A DNA stretch of 64,000 nt from Microvirga aerilata (GCF_016743775.1 NZ_JAEQMY010000001.1:248001-312000); one strand, 5' to 3'. Shown: positions 27,446-35,886, counted from the stretch's first letter. Notes: generated by a model not told the origin, from the letters alone. Numbers and translations are program-made.

Positions 27446-28375
27446 TCAGGCCGCGGACCTCAAGCCCACATCCGGAAGAGCGGGACGCGCCTTGAGAGCC
27501 TTGTCCATGACCGCCTCCACCTCCGCGCGCTCCTGCTGGCTCAGCGGCAGCCTCGGCGGACGGGTCAGGTCGGAGCCACGGCCCATGATGTGCTCGCACA
27601 GCTTGATGCACTGCACGAGATCGGGGCGCGCGTCGAGGTGCAGCAGGGGCATGAACCACTCATAGAGCGAGCGCGCCTCCTCGTAGCGGCCGGCCTTGGC
27701 GAGGCGGAACAGGGTTTCTCCCTCCTGCGGGAATGCATTCGACATGCCGGAGACCCAGCCCACGGCTCCCAACATCACGCTTTCGACCACCACGTCGTCC
27801 AGGCCGGCGAACAGCACGAACCGGTCGCCGACCATGTTCTTCGTGTCCGTGAAACGGCGGGTGTCGCCGGACGAATCCTTGAAGCAGACGATATTCTCGC
27901 AATCGGTCAGGGAGGCCAGAATATCCGGCGTCACGTCGTTCTTGTAGATGGGCGGATTGTTATAGACCATGACAGGCAGGTCGGTCGCCTTTGCGACACC
28001 GCGGAAATGCGCGGCCGTCTCATGCGGCTTGGAAGAATAAACCAGGGCGGGCATGACCATGACCCCATCAAGGCCAACGCGCTCGGCCTCCTTGGCGACC
28101 TCCGACGCGAAGGGGGTCGTGAACTCGGCGACACCGGCGATCACCGGCACCCGGCCGCGGGATACGTCCTTAGCGGCTTCCATGACGGCAATCTTCTCGG
28201 AGCGGCTCAGGGAGGTGTTTTCTCCAACCGTCCCGCAGACGATCAGCCCCGAGACCCCGTCCCGAACGAGACCATCGATCACCCGCGCCGTTGCTTCGAG
28301 GTCCAGCTCGAAGTTTGGCTTGAACTGCGTGGTTACCGCGGGAAAGACCCCTTCCCAGCCAATCTTCTTCGCCAT
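27446..28375 (-). CDS. DHDPS-family deaminase, probable 1-pyrroline-4-hydroxy-2-carboxylate deaminase
   Basis: 309 residues, a DapA/NAL-type TIM barrel (WEGVFPAVTTQFKPNFELDLE, LIVCGTVGENTSLS, VMVYNNPP). The Schiff-base lysine is in ENIVCFKDSSGD. In this operon the expected reaction is deamination of pyrroline-4-hydroxy-2-carboxylate to alpha-ketoglutarate semialdehyde. Related dehydratases act on sugar acids, so the specificity rests on the neighbours. The start at 28373-28375 follows an AGGAG-type site; a longer frame to 28441 would run into the promoter. It is first in the operon. Confidence 0.85.
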   Translation of the reverse strand: MAKKIGWEGVFPAVTTQFKPNFELDLEATARVIDGLVRDGVSGLIVCGTVGENTSLSRSEKIAVMEAAKDVSRGRVPVIAGVAEFTTPFASEVAKEAERVGLDGVMVMPALVYSSKPHETAAHFRGVAKATDLPVMVYNNPPIYKNDVTPDILASLTDCENIVCFKDSSGDTRRFTDTKNMVGDRFVLFAGLDDVVVESVMLGAVGWVSGMSNAFPQEGETLFRLAKAGRYEEARSLYEWFMPLLHLDARPDLVQCIKLCEHIMGRGSDLTRPPRLPLSQQERAEVEAVMDKALKARPALPDVGLRSAA

Positions 28376-28410
28376 CTGTCCTGCTCCTGCATCAGCCGTT
28401 GCGTTTCGGT

Positions 28411-28441
28411 ATTGTAGATTGTATAAAAAATTCGCTGTCAA
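28411..28441 (-). promoter_or_regulatory. Promoter and likely GntR operator of the hydroxyproline operon
   Basis: On the minus strand TTGACA (28441-28436) is followed after 19 bases by TACAAT (28416-28411), a sigma-70-like promoter with a rather long spacer. Between and over these lies the AT-rich stretch ATTGTAGATTGTATA, which contains TTGTA twice. TTGTATACAA-type half-sites are common targets of FadR-subfamily GntR regulators. The divergent GntR gene starts about 60 bases away and is the likely binder. Confidence 0.5.
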
Positions 28442-28498
28442 GCCATTCAGGATCGATGAAAAGCAGATGGCATCGAGGTTTTCAGAACATTTCAGGCG

Positions 28499-29209
28499 AT
28501 GACACTTTCAGCCAAGCTCCCAGCCCGCCCTGCTCAGAAATCCCTTCAGCACAGGACCATCTCCTCTGCCGTTGCCGAGGACCTGCGGCGGCGGATCGTG
28601 GATGGTGAATTCAAGGCAGGCTTTCAGCTCCGGCAGGATGCCCTGGCCGCCGAGTTCGGGGTCAGCCGAATTCCTGTTCGCGAAGCCTTGATGCAGCTCG
28701 AAGCGGAAGGCCTCGTCAAGATTCTCCCGCACCGTGGAGCCATCGTCTCGGAACTCTCAATCGAAGAGGTTCAGGAGCTGTTCGAACTCAGGGCCCTGCT
28801 TGAACCACGCCTGCTGGAGGCATCCGTGCGGCACCTGACCGTGGATGATTATGACAAGCTCCGGCAGATCCTGCAGGAATACAGCTCGGAGCTTCGTGCA
28901 AAACATGTTAGGCGCTGGGGTGAGCTGAACACCGAATTTCACATGCTGCTGTACCGGCATGCCGGGCAGCCTCGAGCCCTGTCGATCGTGGCCAACCTGC
29001 TCCAGGAATGCGACAGGCACACCCGCCTTCAGCTTTCGCTGACTGATGGCATGAAGCGTGCCGAAGACGAACATGCCGAACTCCTGCGTCTCTGCGCGGC
29101 CGGAGAGATTGCTGCGGCCTGCGCCCTGCTCAAGACGCATATCGACGATGTGGGCAGGTCCCTGCGTCAATATCTCGAGGATCACCAGAAACCCGACACA
29201 GGCAGGTAG
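28499..29209 (+). CDS. GntR/FadR-family regulator, likely of hydroxyproline catabolism
   Basis: 236 residues. The winged helix is at residues about 18-85 (AVAEDLRRRIVDGEFKAGFQLRQDALAAEFGVSRIPVREALMQLEAEGLVKILPHRGAIVSEL). An FCD effector domain fills the rest (ELRALLEPRLLEASVRHL, NTEFHMLLYRHAG, EHAELLRLCAAGE). It is transcribed away from the hydroxyproline operon and shares a short promoter region with it. It most likely represses the operon until hydroxyproline or an intermediate binds the FCD domain. Confidence 0.88.
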   Translation: MTLSAKLPARPAQKSLQHRTISSAVAEDLRRRIVDGEFKAGFQLRQDALAAEFGVSRIPVREALMQLEAEGLVKILPHRGAIVSELSIEEVQELFELRALLEPRLLEASVRHLTVDDYDKLRQILQEYSSELRAKHVRRWGELNTEFHMLLYRHAGQPRALSIVANLLQECDRHTRLQLSLTDGMKRAEDEHAELLRLCAAGEIAAACALLKTHIDDVGRSLRQYLEDHQKPDTGR

Positions 29210-29271
29210 GAACCGGACCCGCAGTCACCTGCCCTTTCGGCATGCCGAACTAAAGCCTTCCGGGGCTCCGC

Positions 29272-29595
29272 CTACTGTTCGGTGAAGAAGGTGAGCACGA
29301 CCTTTCCCTTGTCGCTCACGAGGCAGACGAAGCGGTTCGGCTTGTCGCTCTTCTCGCGCTGGAGATAAGCATCGCCCATGACAACCATCTTGATAGGCGT
29401 GTCCTCGACTTTGGTTGCCGCTTTGGAAATCGCCAAAGACTCCATATCGAAGGTCAGGTGCTCGATTGACGGCGAGCGCTCCTTGAGAGCCGCGAATCCC
29501 GATAAGCGACAGGCCTCGACCTCAATGGGCGCCTGAGCGAACGCGGAAGCGGACATTGCGAGATAGATGCCGAGAACGGCCGGTACGTAACGCAT
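29272..29595 (-). CDS. Secreted hypothetical protein
   Basis: 107 residues from an ATG with a consensus ribosome site (AAGGAGA). A signal peptide (MRYVPAVLGIYLAMSASAFAQA) precedes a short mature domain with two cysteines (EACRLSGF and RFVCLVSDKGKVVLTF). The two cysteines could form a disulfide in the periplasm. It is not recognised. It follows a receiver-domain gene on the same strand after about 50 bases. Confidence 0.7.
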   Translation of the reverse strand: MRYVPAVLGIYLAMSASAFAQAPIEVEACRLSGFAALKERSPSIEHLTFDMESLAISKAATKVEDTPIKMVVMGDAYLQREKSDKPNRFVCLVSDKGKVVLTFFTEQ

Positions 29596-29647
29596 GAAAA
29601 ATCTCCTTGGATAAATGTGGGCGTGCTGCAGATACGGCCTTCCACTG

Positions 29648-30079
29648 CTACTGGTACGATGTTCCACATGCAGCCCGATCGACCTCGCTCAGCATGTCCG
29701 ACAAGCGGTAGGGCTTTGCGAGAAACGGAGCCTCAAGGGGAATGCGGCCTGCGTGGCACCTCCGCGACCGGCCTGAGGCGAAGACAACCGAAAGCCAGGG
29801 CTGGATCTCGCGCGCCCTGCCGGCAAGTTCGCAGCCGTCCCGTCCACCCAGGTCGATGTCCGTGAACAGAACATCCACGGCCTCCTGAGCAAGGATCACT
29901 TCAGCCTCTTCCGCGCTCGCTGCGGTCAGGACCGATAACCCCGCCTCCTCCAGCGCCTCAGCCGCAAGGGCACCGATGATCAGGTCGTCTTCGACCACCA
30001 GAATGCGCTTGCGAACGACGTCAGGAAGCTGGTGCTCAGGTTGAGATTTCTGGCTCCAGAAAGACAAGATCGGTGTCAT
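29648..30079 (-). CDS. Single-domain response regulator
   Basis: 143 residues, essentially one receiver domain. ILVVEDDLIIG carries the acidic pair, DVLFTDIDLGGRDG the phosphoacceptor aspartate, and PFLAKPYRLSDML the conserved lysine. This is the CheY-like type often found near HWE or hybrid kinases, but no kinase is adjacent. Partner and output are unknown. Confidence 0.85.
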   Translation of the reverse strand: MTPILSFWSQKSQPEHQLPDVVRKRILVVEDDLIIGALAAEALEEAGLSVLTAASAEEAEVILAQEAVDVLFTDIDLGGRDGCELAGRAREIQPWLSVVFASGRSRRCHAGRIPLEAPFLAKPYRLSDMLSEVDRAACGTSYQ

Positions 30080-30247
30080 GAGAGTAAGCCTTCCTTTGCG
30101 AGTTCGCCGGGTTAACCCCGGGCAGGAAGGAAGCGTTCATGAGCGGCTTCGCCTTCCGCTCAGCATGGTGAGCGATCGGTTAACCCGCTCATCCGCGGCG
30201 ACGCGGAAGCCCGCACCTTGGCGCAACCGTTCGTTGCGATGTCGCGA

Positions 30248-31645
30248 TCAGAACGACCCGCCGGTTCTGAAGCCCCCTCCGCCGCCTCCGAACGATCCAC
30301 CGGTTCCGAAGCCGCCCGGCTGCGGAAACGGGATGCCGCCTCCGAACCCGGAATCCCAGGGACTCGGGCCCTGATGGAAGCCGCCGCGGAGAACTTCACC
30401 GAGGATTGCGCCACCCACCGCGCCGGTGAGAAGACCGCCCAGCACATTGCCGAGCACAACCTCGTTTCCGAAGCTTCCGGAGGGATTGTCATAGCCCTGG
30501 CGGCGGAACTCCTCCCATTCATGCTCGATCGTTGCGCGGCGCTGAGCCACTTCCTGGAGCTGGCGATGGGCATCCACGGCGTGACGCAACGCGTCAGTGA
30601 TCCTTTTGTCGGTGGCCTGAATTCGTTGGACAATGTCCTCGTCCTGCGGCGTCGGGGTACGCAGGGCCTCCTGATAGAGTTGGTTCAGATCCTCGCGGGC
30701 GTCAGCGGCCGCCAGCACCTCGACAGCCTCGCGATAGGGCGCATCCCCATCGAGAACCGAGCTGTCGTAGGTGCGGTCCATCGCGGTCAGAGCCTCCCGC
30801 GCTTCCGCAAGCCTGCCATCGGCATCGTCTAGCGCGCCCTGGGCTTCTGCGACCTTCGCCTCCGCAGCCTCGATTCCGGCAGCCACGAGAGCCCTGCGCT
30901 CGAGAGCAGTCAACCGCTCCCTCGCATCCCGCATCTCGTTCATGATCCGGCGGGCATGTTCTCGGAGCCGGGCCGGTATCTCATTGAGAAGAACGTAGTT
31001 GGCCCGCGCCTTGTCGTAGCCCACGACCCGCGCAACGAGACGATCCATGAAGCGGCTGAAGGAATTGACCCTGTAAGCGGCGCTGCCGAACTTCCGCTTC
31101 CACAGATACATGAACAGAGGATCGGCCTCATATGGCCTGCGCTTCTCGTTCTGATCCGTCTCCGCCTGCACGGCCTTTTTCTCGGCCTGCTGGGCCTGTC
31201 CTGTGACCTCCTCGAGGCGGGCGCGGGCTTCGGTCCAGTCGGCGCTGACCCGGATCTGGGCCTCGACGCCCTTGCGCAGCGACTCCACCTCGCCGAGGGC
31301 CGCCTCAAGAGCCTCCGCTGCGGCGTGGCGTTCGGCTTCGGCCTGGCGGACTCTCGTCTCGGCTTCCTGGCGCCTTGCCGTGAGAGCATTGAGGGCCTCG
31401 CGGCGGCTCGCGATCAGGTTGAGTGCCTGGCGCTCGGCGGCGTCCAGCTGTCCGACGACTTCGTTCTTCGTAATCGCGTTCAGCTTCAACCGCGCCAGTT
31501 CCCGAAAGGCTTCCGTCCGCTCGATCCTGAGCCGCGCAACATCCTCGGTCGCGGTCTGCCAGTTCCGTTCGAGCTGTGCCTCCTGCTGTCGGATCTTTGC
31601 AATCGTTTGCTCGATTTGGGCGAGCGCCTGGCGTCCCGAGATCAT
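30248..31645 (-). CDS. Coiled-coil protein with glycine-rich tail (three-gene operon, third gene)
   Basis: 465 residues, not recognised. Residues 1-170 are a long charged coiled coil (for example RRQEAETRVRQAEAERHAAA). A globular insert at about 175-235 (YEADPLFMYLWKRKFGSAAYRVNSFSRFMDRL) is followed by more coiled coil to about 370. A hydrophobic glycine-rich segment comes next (VVLGNVLGGLLTGAVGGAILG), which may associate with membrane. The end is a Gly/Phe-rich tail. It starts 4 bases after the stop of the DUF6384-like gene, so the two are coupled. It looks structural rather than enzymatic. Confidence 0.75.
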   Translation of the reverse strand: MISGRQALAQIEQTIAKIRQQEAQLERNWQTATEDVARLRIERTEAFRELARLKLNAITKNEVVGQLDAAERQALNLIASRREALNALTARRQEAETRVRQAEAERHAAAEALEAALGEVESLRKGVEAQIRVSADWTEARARLEEVTGQAQQAEKKAVQAETDQNEKRRPYEADPLFMYLWKRKFGSAAYRVNSFSRFMDRLVARVVGYDKARANYVLLNEIPARLREHARRIMNEMRDARERLTALERRALVAAGIEAAEAKVAEAQGALDDADGRLAEAREALTAMDRTYDSSVLDGDAPYREAVEVLAAADAREDLNQLYQEALRTPTPQDEDIVQRIQATDKRITDALRHAVDAHRQLQEVAQRRATIEHEWEEFRRQGYDNPSGSFGNEVVLGNVLGGLLTGAVGGAILGEVLRGGFHQGPSPWDSGFGGGIPFPQPGGFGTGGSFGGGGGGFRTGGSF

Positions 31646-31649
31646 GGCC

Positions 31650-32633
31650 TTACCACCGTAAGATCGTGCCGCCGAGAACCGGCATCAGATAGTCGATATC
31701 CAAGGAGCCACGGCGCTTCTCACCCAGACGATTTTGCTGGACGATACCGTCGTCGCTCTTGTCCCGCTGCACCTGCATGGCCACCGCTTCCGTCACGCGC
31801 ACCCCCCACTTGGACGTGGTCGCGGTTTGACCGTCCTCCTCGCTGGTCACCGGCAGGCTGAGGATCCGGCCATCGGGCGAGACCGCCTCAACAATGAGGT
31901 AATAGTTCCGACCGGAGGGATTGCGCGGCGGAACGCGCCATACCCCGGTGGGTTCACCCGGGCGCGAGACGATGCGCAAGACGAATTCCCGCCTGAGATC
32001 CGCACGCAGGATTTCGAGATTGTTGATCGCCTGCCGCGCGCCATCAGCGTCCTGCCGCGCGATGGCGGCGCGTCCGTCCGCCAGGATCTGATCCGCCCTC
32101 TCCCGTGCCACAGGAACCTTGGCTTCCCGAAGCACATCTTCATGCCCCTGTTCCAGGGCGCTGGGGAGGGTTTGGGCCAGTTCGGTGCGGTTGCGCTCGG
32201 CAGCGGCTTGCTCCTGGGCGGCCCGCTGCTGAGCCGGGCGCTCGACGCCCAGGTGATAAGCGCCCCAGCCAAAGCCCAGAAGCGCTACAAGCGCCAAGAG
32301 ACTTCTGCCAATCCGCCCCCGATTGACCCAGGCGTTCGCGACGGTTCGGGTGAAACCCGGAGCCGGCGGCGTGTAGACGAAGCGCTGTTCCTTGAGAGCC
32401 TGCACGCCTTCCTGAAGGATGCGGTCTGGAACCTCGATCCCCTGCCCTCGGTAGATCTGGCGGAGCCGTTCGAGCAGCTCCGCATCGCGGCGCTCCTCGC
32501 TGAGTTCGCGGCTGACAAGGTTCTCCTGGTGGCGGAGCGTGTCCACCACGTCCATGGCGAGCATCACCTCGTCGAGGCTTTGGGGAGCCTTTCCGCCGGC
32601 TTGCTCCGCTGGTGCGACGGCAGTCTCAGCCAT
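31650..32633 (-). CDS. DUF6384-like single-pass membrane protein (three-gene operon, second gene)
   Basis: About 327 residues. The N-terminal cytoplasmic part (SLDEVMLAMDVVDTLRHQENLVSRELSEERRDAELLERLRQIYRGQGIEVPD) is what I recall as DUF6384. One membrane segment follows (IGRSLLALVALLGFGWGAYHLGV), then a coiled coil and a C-terminal beta-rich domain (EFVLRIVSRPGEPTGVWRVP, YYLIVEAVSPDGRILSLPV). The ATG at 32633 overlaps the upstream gene by 8 bases. Function is unknown; the arrangement suggests a membrane complex with its two coiled-coil neighbours. Confidence 0.75.
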   Translation of the reverse strand: MAETAVAPAEQAGGKAPQSLDEVMLAMDVVDTLRHQENLVSRELSEERRDAELLERLRQIYRGQGIEVPDRILQEGVQALKEQRFVYTPPAPGFTRTVANAWVNRGRIGRSLLALVALLGFGWGAYHLGVERPAQQRAAQEQAAAERNRTELAQTLPSALEQGHEDVLREAKVPVARERADQILADGRAAIARQDADGARQAINNLEILRADLRREFVLRIVSRPGEPTGVWRVPPRNPSGRNYYLIVEAVSPDGRILSLPVTSEEDGQTATTSKWGVRVTEAVAMQVQRDKSDDGIVQQNRLGEKRRGSLDIDYLMPVLGGTILRW

Positions 32634-33804
32634 TGGTCGGCAATGCCTGTCCCTCTGCCACGAGCCGGGCGATGCGCCGCTTGCCATCTTCCACCGCGTC
32701 GCGGATTTCCGCCGAGTTCTGCGTCGAAAGCCTGCGCATCTCGCCGACGATCTCCAGGGAGCGTTCCTGGAACGTGATCACGGAATCCACGAGTTTTTTC
32801 ACGGCATCGGCGCGGATCGTGGGGCCGTAGCCGGCCTTCACGGCAGCCTCGCCCACCTGGTCGCCGATCTCGGCCAGCACCTCCAGGCTTCGAGAGACGC
32901 CCTCCTTCATCTCGTTCAGGGTCTGTGTTGCCTCGTTGAGGCCGAACATGCCCGTGAAGGAGGCCCGCAACGCGGTCAGCACGGAATCGTTGGTGGAGAA
33001 GAAGCTGACGGCTTGGGCATAGACGCGCTCCTTGGCGTTCGTCATCTGAAGCAGCCGCGCCATGATCACTTCGGAGGTGTTGTAGCTGACGGTCAGATTG
33101 TCCGAGAGGTCCTTGGCAATCTGGTAGCGCTTTTCCTCGTCCTGAGTCCGGCGAAGATGTTCGTCACGTACAAGCTCGAGGCGCGCCCGCTCCGCCACTT
33201 CCGTGCCCTTGAAGTTGACCACCGTGTCAGAGGCCTTCTGCAGCTCCGCCTTTGCGGCATCGAGCTTCTGCTCAGCCGTCCGGAGAACCTCGAGGGCCAT
33301 GACTTCGGCATGTTTGAGAGCGCCTCGGAAGTCCCTGTAGGCGTCGAGAATGATGTGCTCGCGGTCAACCTGATCCTTGGTCGAGCGGGTCACATCCAGG
33401 TAGGTATTCCTGATGTCATCGAAACGATCGGAGATGTCGCCGCGGGAAATTTTCATCCAGACATTCGTCACGCGCTCCATAAGGTCGATCTTCGCATCGG
33501 CGATCTGGTCGACCATCTGCTTCGCGTCGTCGCGGATGGAGTTGAAGGACTCCGCAATCTCCCGGTAGCGCTCGCCGATCTCCATGGCCTGAACCTGCTC
33601 GCGGACGACCTCGTTGAAGACGCTGGCTTGGCCGAGGGTTCGGGCGATCATGACGATCCGGTCCTGATCAAGGTCGGAAATCTTTTCCAGAAGCCCGTTG
33701 ATAGGCGCATCCATGGCTTGGGGAGGGGTGATCCCGAGATCCCGCAGGGCTGAAGTCGCCTTGTCGAGATACTGCATGGGAGTTTTAACGACGATGTCGG
33801 ACAT
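32626..33804 (-). CDS. Alpha-helical coiled-coil protein (three-gene operon, first gene)
   Basis: 392 residues, almost wholly helical, without signal peptide or membrane segment. The layout (QMTNAKERVYAQAVSFFSTNDSVLTALRASFTGMFGLNEATQTLNEM, then FQERSLEIVGEMRRLSTQNSAEIRDAVEDG) is loosely like TelA-type toxic-anion-resistance proteins, but I cannot confirm homology by eye. AGAGGTG precedes the ATG. It is the first gene of a three-gene unit with an 8-base overlap and then a 4-base gap, implying fixed stoichiometry. Function is unknown. Confidence 0.75.
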   Translation of the reverse strand: MSDIVVKTPMQYLDKATSALRDLGITPPQAMDAPINGLLEKISDLDQDRIVMIARTLGQASVFNEVVREQVQAMEIGERYREIAESFNSIRDDAKQMVDQIADAKIDLMERVTNVWMKISRGDISDRFDDIRNTYLDVTRSTKDQVDREHIILDAYRDFRGALKHAEVMALEVLRTAEQKLDAAKAELQKASDTVVNFKGTEVAERARLELVRDEHLRRTQDEEKRYQIAKDLSDNLTVSYNTSEVIMARLLQMTNAKERVYAQAVSFFSTNDSVLTALRASFTGMFGLNEATQTLNEMKEGVSRSLEVLAEIGDQVGEAAVKAGYGPTIRADAVKKLVDSVITFQERSLEIVGEMRRLSTQNSAEIRDAVEDGKRRIARLVAEGQALPTNG

Positions 33805-33992
33805 GGCACCTCTTTCCCATTATGCACGGGGTTCCCAGACCTTCCCGAGGAAGGGCATCCGTGAGAACCCGAAACGAAAATCTGCTGTGGCCGCGAAAGC
33901 ACAGCTGTCTAATGTGCAATTCGACCAGGGGTTCCCCCCGAAACCGCCAAGCAGGTTCCCTGCGAGAGGCGCGAATGAGCCAGGCGCAACAA

Positions 33993-34024
33993 AAAAGCCA
34001 GGGCAGTTGGCTGCCCTGGCTTTT
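33993..34024. terminator. Strong terminator hairpin
   Basis: A perfect 14-bp stem (the arm starts AAAAGCCAGGGCAG) with loop TTGG lies 24 bases after the stop of a 50-codon minus-strand gene. The A/T ends of the stem supply T runs in both directions. Confidence 0.85.
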
Positions 34025-34047
34025 GATTATCCTCGGCCTTGATGGTC

Positions 34048-34200
34048 TTAGCCGATCTGATCGATGATGATCGCCCGGATCTCTTCACGGGTAAGGCTCG
34101 TCTGGTGCGGCTGCCATGTGGCGGCAGTCTTGTAAGGCTGCTTCTTCGGCATGGGCTGGGACAGCACCTTGGCGGGCTTTGTGTAGGTTATGGTTTGCAT
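34048..34200 (-). CDS. Small basic hypothetical protein
   Basis: 50 residues (MQTITYTKPAKVLSQPMPKK at the start) with a GAGGA ribosome site before the ATG at 34198-34200 and a strong terminator just downstream. These two signals make it a credible small gene. The middle is rich in Lys, Pro, Gln and Thr; the end (LTREEIRAIIIDQIG) is an amphipathic helix. No family is recognised. A frame extending upstream to 34308 lacks a start signal. Confidence 0.6.
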   Translation of the reverse strand: MQTITYTKPAKVLSQPMPKKQPYKTAATWQPHQTSLTREEIRAIIIDQIG

Positions 34201-34743
34201 AGCGTCCTCGAGCGGCTTCGGCCTTGGGCCGTGCGGCTGATGTTTGTTGATGAAATCGAATGCGGGGCAAAACGATGAATGCGCTGGGTGGTTCCACGCA
34301 GCGACCAAGCTTCAAAGGTGCGGAAAGCGGGCTCGGCGCTCAATCATGAGCTTCAGAGAGCAGGCCGAACATGTCGGTTGGATTTGTACGATATAGATGA
34401 TCTGTTAGAGATTTACAAGTCGAAACCTGCCCGACCACGAAGGAAATGGGATAGACTAGCGTAATATCCCTCTTTTACCCTTGGAAGATCTTGGATTACA
34501 TATAGGCCCCTGATCCAGGATCTGAATCATCCCAGTGAATTTTAGTCTGTGCGCCTTGTATTTGCCGCATGTGATCTCTAGATGGTTCATATCGACATTT
34601 GGCCGGACAATCGGGCTGTTTCGCTTTGGCATGCCAAGCGCACGTTCAGACACTCTCCCAAACATCGACTAACCCGAGCGTAAAGGTGTGCTGCTGCACG
34701 CCCGCGCCTCACGTGCACTTACGCATAGACAAGGAATACACCC
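34201..34743. other. Intergenic region upstream of the cold-shock gene
   Basis: About 540 bases, AT-richer than the surroundings. It holds a possible 61-codon plus-strand frame (34279-34464) that ends in a plausible-looking helix (LDLYDIDDLLEIYKSKPARP) but has no ribosome site, so it may be a gene remnant. The last 100-150 bases before 34744 probably form the long structured leader usual for csp mRNAs. Confidence 0.4.
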
Positions 34744-34953
34744 ATGAACACGGGCACCGTTAAGTTCTACAACGACCAAAAAGGCTTCGGCTTCATTCAG
34801 CCCGACAACGGCGACAAGGATGTGTTCGTCCACGCCACCGCCCTTGAGCGCGCCGGCATTCGCGGCCTGCGCGAAGGCCAGAAGGTCTCCTTCGACACGG
34901 CGGAAGACCGCCGCTCCGGCAAGGTTGCCGTCAACAACATCCAGGCGGCCTAA
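34744..34953 (+). CDS. Cold-shock-domain protein
   Basis: 69 residues forming a single cold-shock OB fold. RNP1 is KGFGFI and RNP2 is VFVHATAL. It binds single-stranded RNA or DNA and acts as an RNA chaperone. It is preceded by AAGGA and followed by a terminator at 35000-35028, then an infA paralogue 93 bases downstream. Many alphaproteobacteria carry several csp copies; which one this is cannot be told here. Confidence 0.95.
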   Translation: MNTGTVKFYNDQKGFGFIQPDNGDKDVFVHATALERAGIRGLREGQKVSFDTAEDRRSGKVAVNNIQAA

Positions 34954-34999
34954 TCACCGTTACCAACAGGCGGCGCGGCTCCCCGCGCTGCCTGGCAGG

Positions 35000-35028
35000 G
35001 CCGCCCATCTCTGGAGCGGCTTTTTTGT
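35000..35028 (+). terminator. Rho-independent terminator after the csp gene
   Basis: A GCCGC/GCGGC stem extended by CCA/TGG inside is followed by TTTTTTGTTT. It lies 47 bases after the csp stop and directly before the IF-1 gene, so read-through or a separate promoter would be needed for the latter. Confidence 0.75.
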
Positions 35029-35046
35029 TTTTATGAAGGGGTGGCC

Positions 35047-35325
35047 ATGGCCAAGGAAGAACTGATTACCTTTGAAGGCGAAGTCATGGAGATCCTGCCC
35101 GATGCGCGCTATCGGGTGAAGCTTGAGAGCGGGCACGAGATCGTGGCTTACACGGCCGGCAAGATGAAGAAGAACCGCATCAAGACGCTCGCCGGCGACC
35201 GCGTGACCGTCGAGATGTCGCCCTACGACCTCGACAAGGGACGGTTGATCTTCCGTCACAAGGACAGCGGCGCAGGTGCGCCCCGGCCGGCGGGTCAACG
35301 CCGCCCTCAGTTTCGTCGCCGATAA
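35047..35325 (+). CDS. infA: Translation initiation factor IF-1 (paralogue with basic tail)
   Basis: About 92 residues. Residues 1-72 are the S1-type IF-1 fold ([67 protein letters not shown]). A further 20 residues rich in Arg, Pro and Gly (ending QRRPQFRRR) extend beyond the usual 72-residue length. IF-1 binds the ribosomal A site during initiation. The tail and the position beside a cold-shock gene suggest a second, possibly cold- or stress-linked copy. The ATG at 35047 follows AAGGGG; a GTG at 35041 is in frame. Confidence 0.93.
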   Translation: MAKEELITFEGEVMEILPDARYRVKLESGHEIVAYTAGKMKKNRIKTLAGDRVTVEMSPYDLDKGRLIFRHKDSGAGAPRPAGQRRPQFRRR

Positions 35326-35372
35326 CAGGCGCCGCAGCGGAAAAGTCTCCTCTATGCTTGATAAGGAACTCC

Positions 35373-35636
35373 ATGCCTGACAAGACCTGGACGTTTGAGG
35401 CCGGAGACCGAGTACCGGACTGGCTAATGCGTCAGACCAACTGCGTGCTGCGATTCGATCGCGACGCAGTGGTGGTCGAGAGCGAAAGCACGTTTGAAAT
35501 CTATCCGGTATCCCCGATGACCTCGGATGAGACGATGGTGCTGGCCGAGATCATCGACCAGCAGCGCGATGCCGAGGTCGAGCAGGTTCTGCCCATCAAA
35601 GCCCATACGACGCCTCGGTCGTTATCCCTCAACTAA
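35373..35636 (+). CDS. Small hypothetical protein
   Basis: 87 residues from ATG 35373 with AAGGA just upstream. The sequence (MPDKTWTFEAGDRVPDWLMR, then VVVESESTFEIYPVSPMTSDETMVLAEIIDQQRDAEVEQVLP) looks like a compact alpha/beta domain with no signal peptide. I do not recognise it. It sits in a same-strand run csp, infA, this gene, the next small gene, plsC, all closely spaced. Confidence 0.65.
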   Translation: MPDKTWTFEAGDRVPDWLMRQTNCVLRFDRDAVVVESESTFEIYPVSPMTSDETMVLAEIIDQQRDAEVEQVLPIKAHTTPRSLSLN

Positions 35637-35652
35637 AGCCGTGGAGGCAATC

Positions 35653-35886
35653 GTGAGTCATAAATATACCATGGGCCAGTTGGTGCATGCCGCAGCCGCC
35701 CACTTTGCCGACCGCACCAGCGGCACCTATGAGGTTGTGCGCCTGATGCCGGAGAACAGCAGCGGCGAGCTGGGCTATAGGATTAAAGATACCGCAAGTG
35801 GTGCCCAACGCGCCGTTGGGGAGTCCGAGATCAGGCCGACCCAGATGACGCAGGGCGTCTTTGCGTCCATACAAGATAACCGCTGA
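35653..35886 (+). CDS. Small hypothetical protein (GTG start)
   Basis: 77 residues starting at a GTG 6 bases after a GGAGG ribosome site, which decides the start. The protein (SHKYTMGQLVHAAAAHFADR, GTYEVVRLMPENSSGELGYRIKDTASGAQRAVGESEI) resembles short alphaproteobacterial proteins of unknown function with a beta-rich core of the type T-Y-E-V-x-R-L-x-P-x3-G-x2-Y-R-I-K. It lies 16 bases downstream of the previous small gene and 9 bases upstream of plsC, so cotranscription is likely. Confidence 0.7.
   Translation: MSHKYTMGQLVHAAAAHFADRTSGTYEVVRLMPENSSGELGYRIKDTASGAQRAVGESEIRPTQMTQGVFASIQDNR

Noticed and set aside
34279-34464. A 61-codon frame ending in a plausible helix
   Set aside because: No ribosome site and no signs of selection that I can see; noted as a possible remnant only.
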